A stretch of DNA of 64,000 nucleotides, from NCBI RefSeq assembly GCF_018069865.1, contig NZ_JAGQDG010000001.1, forward strand, positions 434,001 through 498,000. The letters run 5' to 3'. Position 1 is the stretch's first letter; the number at the start of each line of letters is the position of its first letter. The position numbers were made by a program, and so were the translations under genes. The notes beneath the pieces were generated by a model. It worked only from the letters and a program-made list of their open reading frames with translations. It was not told the DNA's origin and ran no database searches. Source of the DNA: Ideonella paludis. GTDB lineage: Bacteria > Pseudomonadota > Gammaproteobacteria > Burkholderiales > Burkholderiaceae_C. Below are positions 62,847 to 64,000 of the stretch, piece by piece.

Positions 62847-64000
62847 TCACTGCGCCCCGTCTTCTCCACCCTTGCGATTGCCCCCCGCCACCATGTCAAA
62901 GCGGAACATGCGGCATTCGATGGCGCCGTTCCACAAGGGCACGCGGCGGCTTTCTTTGAGGCGCATCAGGCTGGGCAGCTTGGGCTCTGGCGTCAGCACC
63001 CACGCGGTCCAGCCGGTGTATTGCTTTTTCCAGTGGGCCGCAAGGCGGGCGTAGAAGTCGCTGGCGTCGGCTGCGCCTTCGAAGGCTTCGCCGCCGTCTT
63101 GACGCGGTGCGGGTTGGCGCTCGCGGGCATAGCGGTCGCCATAACGATCCTCTTCACGCGGCGCATAGGCTTGTGAGCCTTGGCCCTTGGGCGCAATGCG
63201 CTCGCCGTAGGGTGGGTTCATCAGCAGGGTGCCGCGCTCGGCAGGGCAGGGGCGCTGCAAGGCGTCGGCCGTTTTGAACTCGATGGCCCCGGCTACCCCA
63301 GCGCGCTCGGCGTTGCGGGTGGCAAAGTCGGTCATGCGGAAGCTGACATCACCGGCCCAGATGGGCACGGCGGGGGCGTGGATGGCGTCTTGCGCTTGCT
63401 CGCGCAGGCGTCGCCAGGCGGGCAGGTGCTCGCGGAAGGGCAGCAGGCGCTCAAACGCGAAAGCGCGGTTCAGGCCGGGGGCAATGCCGCAGGCCACTTG
63501 GGCGGCTTCGATGGCAATGGTGCCGGCACCGCAGCAGGGGTCGAGCAGGCCGCCGTCTTGTTCGCGGCCGTGCCAGCCCGCCGCAGCCAGCATGGCGGCA
63601 GCCAGGGTTTCTTTGAGTGGGGCCTCGCCTTTGACTTCGCGCCAGCCTCGCTTGAACAAGGCCTCGCCTGAGAGGTCCACGCTCAAGGTGGCGTGCTCGG
63701 GGCCGAGGTGCAGCACCAGCGATAAATCGGGCCGGTAGGTGTCCACGCTGGGGCGCTCGCCGCACAGCTCGCGCAGGTGGTCGCAGACCGCGTCTTTGAT
63801 GCGCAGCGACGCAAAGTTCAGGCTGCGCAGCGGCGAGCGATAGGCCGAGGTGTCCACACGCAGGGTTTGGCGCGGGGTGATCCAGGCCTCCCAGCGCACA
63901 CCACGCGCGATGTCGTAGAGGTGGTGCTCGTCTTCATAGCGGCCCGAAGCCACTTGCCACAGCACGCGCTGGGCCAGGCGGCTGCCGAGGTTCAGGCGCA
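62847..64000 (-). CDS. rlmL: THUMP-domain 23S rRNA (guanine-N2) methyltransferase, RlmL-like, N-terminus cut by window edge
   Basis: The frame is open through position 64000, so the start lies outside. Visible: end of the THUMP domain (SVDTYRPDLSLVLHLGPEHATLSVDLSGEALFKRGWR), SAM-binding LLDPCCGAGTIAIEAA and catalytic NPPYGER. It lacks the RlmK domain fused in E. coli RlmKL. A charged Arg/Asp/Tyr-rich insert follows NPPYGER. Methylates N2 of G2445 by analogy. The gap 62697-62846 holds only a short GCAGCG/CGCTGC inverted repeat (62792-62809). Confidence 0.88.
   Translation of the reverse strand, partial: RLNLGSRLAQRVLWQVASGRYEDEHHLYDIARGVRWEAWITPRQTLRVDTSAYRSPLRSLNFASLRIKDAVCDHLRELCGERPSVDTYRPDLSLVLHLGPEHATLSVDLSGEALFKRGWREVKGEAPLKETLAAAMLAAAGWHGREQDGGLLDPCCGAGTIAIEAAQVACGIAPGLNRAFAFERLLPFREHLPAWRRLREQAQDAIHAPAVPIWAGDVSFRMTDFATRNAERAGVAGAIEFKTADALQRPCPAERGTLLMNPPYGERIAPKGQGSQAYAPREEDRYGDRYARERQPAPRQDGGEAFEGAADASDFYARLAAHWKKQYTGWTAWVLTPEPKLPSLMRLKESRRVPLWNGAIECRMFRFDMVAGGNRKGGEDGAQ

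Overview
The window is GC-rich and gene-dense. The genes overlap heavily, often sharing ATGA or TGATG stop/start bases. The content points to a betaproteobacterium of the order Burkholderiales: pyrE divergent from xth, purB divergent from a glutathione S-transferase gene, mnmA near nudJ, a split pntAA-pntAB-pntB transhydrogenase, and many twin-arginine and outer-membrane exports. The genus cannot be named from sequence reading alone. I see no rRNA, tRNA, CRISPR array, integrase or phage gene.

Layout. 1-5700: pyrE (cut by the window edge) and xth, then a compact type II restriction-modification island (about 1196-4018). The island has its own promoter with palindromic operators, a ribbon-helix-helix regulator, a cytosine-5 methyltransferase, a putative endonuclease and a terminator. 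It lies inside the 3' end of xth. It supplies a diverged replacement for the last 37 codons, and the displaced resident tail survives at 4019-4132. An outer-membrane protein and a metallo-beta-lactamase-fold hydrolase follow. 5687-5956 is a gene-free inverted-repeat element of MITE type. 6095-19442: an oxoamine-synthase-like PLP enzyme, an M48 protease, an AmpG-like permease, a LysR regulator with a two-subunit molybdenum hydroxylase, a GH109-type exported glycosidase and a large PAS hybrid kinase. 19607-27362: housekeeping genes pyrF, purB, gst, a glutamate-synthase-like flavoprotein, penicillin-binding protein 1A and a YciI protein. 27363-28626 is an accessory gap with two inverted-repeat elements around one unrecognised ORF. 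28627-45677: a spermidine-dehydrogenase-like/TfoX-like/YciI operon, a hemerythrin, a DsbG-like lipoprotein with a 57-residue partner, mnmA, a FIST sensor with a soluble hybrid kinase, nudJ, the pnt operon, mtnN, fadD, rsmE and a YidB-family gene.

45877-52516 is a likely catabolic locus: a tryptophan-tryptophylquinone (TTQ) amine dehydrogenase operon (large subunit, E, D, small subunit), two small exported c-type cytochromes, an AraC-family regulator and an acyl-CoA ligase. The simplest reading is periplasmic oxidation of a primary amine to an aldehyde, with electrons passing to cytochrome c. The carbon skeleton may be activated to a CoA thioester after a further oxidation step that is not encoded here. 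No mauG-like di-haem gene is in the cluster. 52520-64000 holds small exported or membrane proteins, an orphan anti-sigma-like protein, a CDF metal transporter, a cysteine hydrolase, a GlxA-type regulator, an MFS/GNAT pair, a toxin-antitoxin pair next to an unrecognised low-GC gene, and an RlmL-like rRNA methyltransferase cut by the right edge.

The most unusual feature is the restriction-modification unit that exchanged the catalytic tail of xth, with its palindromic promoter and non-canonical candidate controller.
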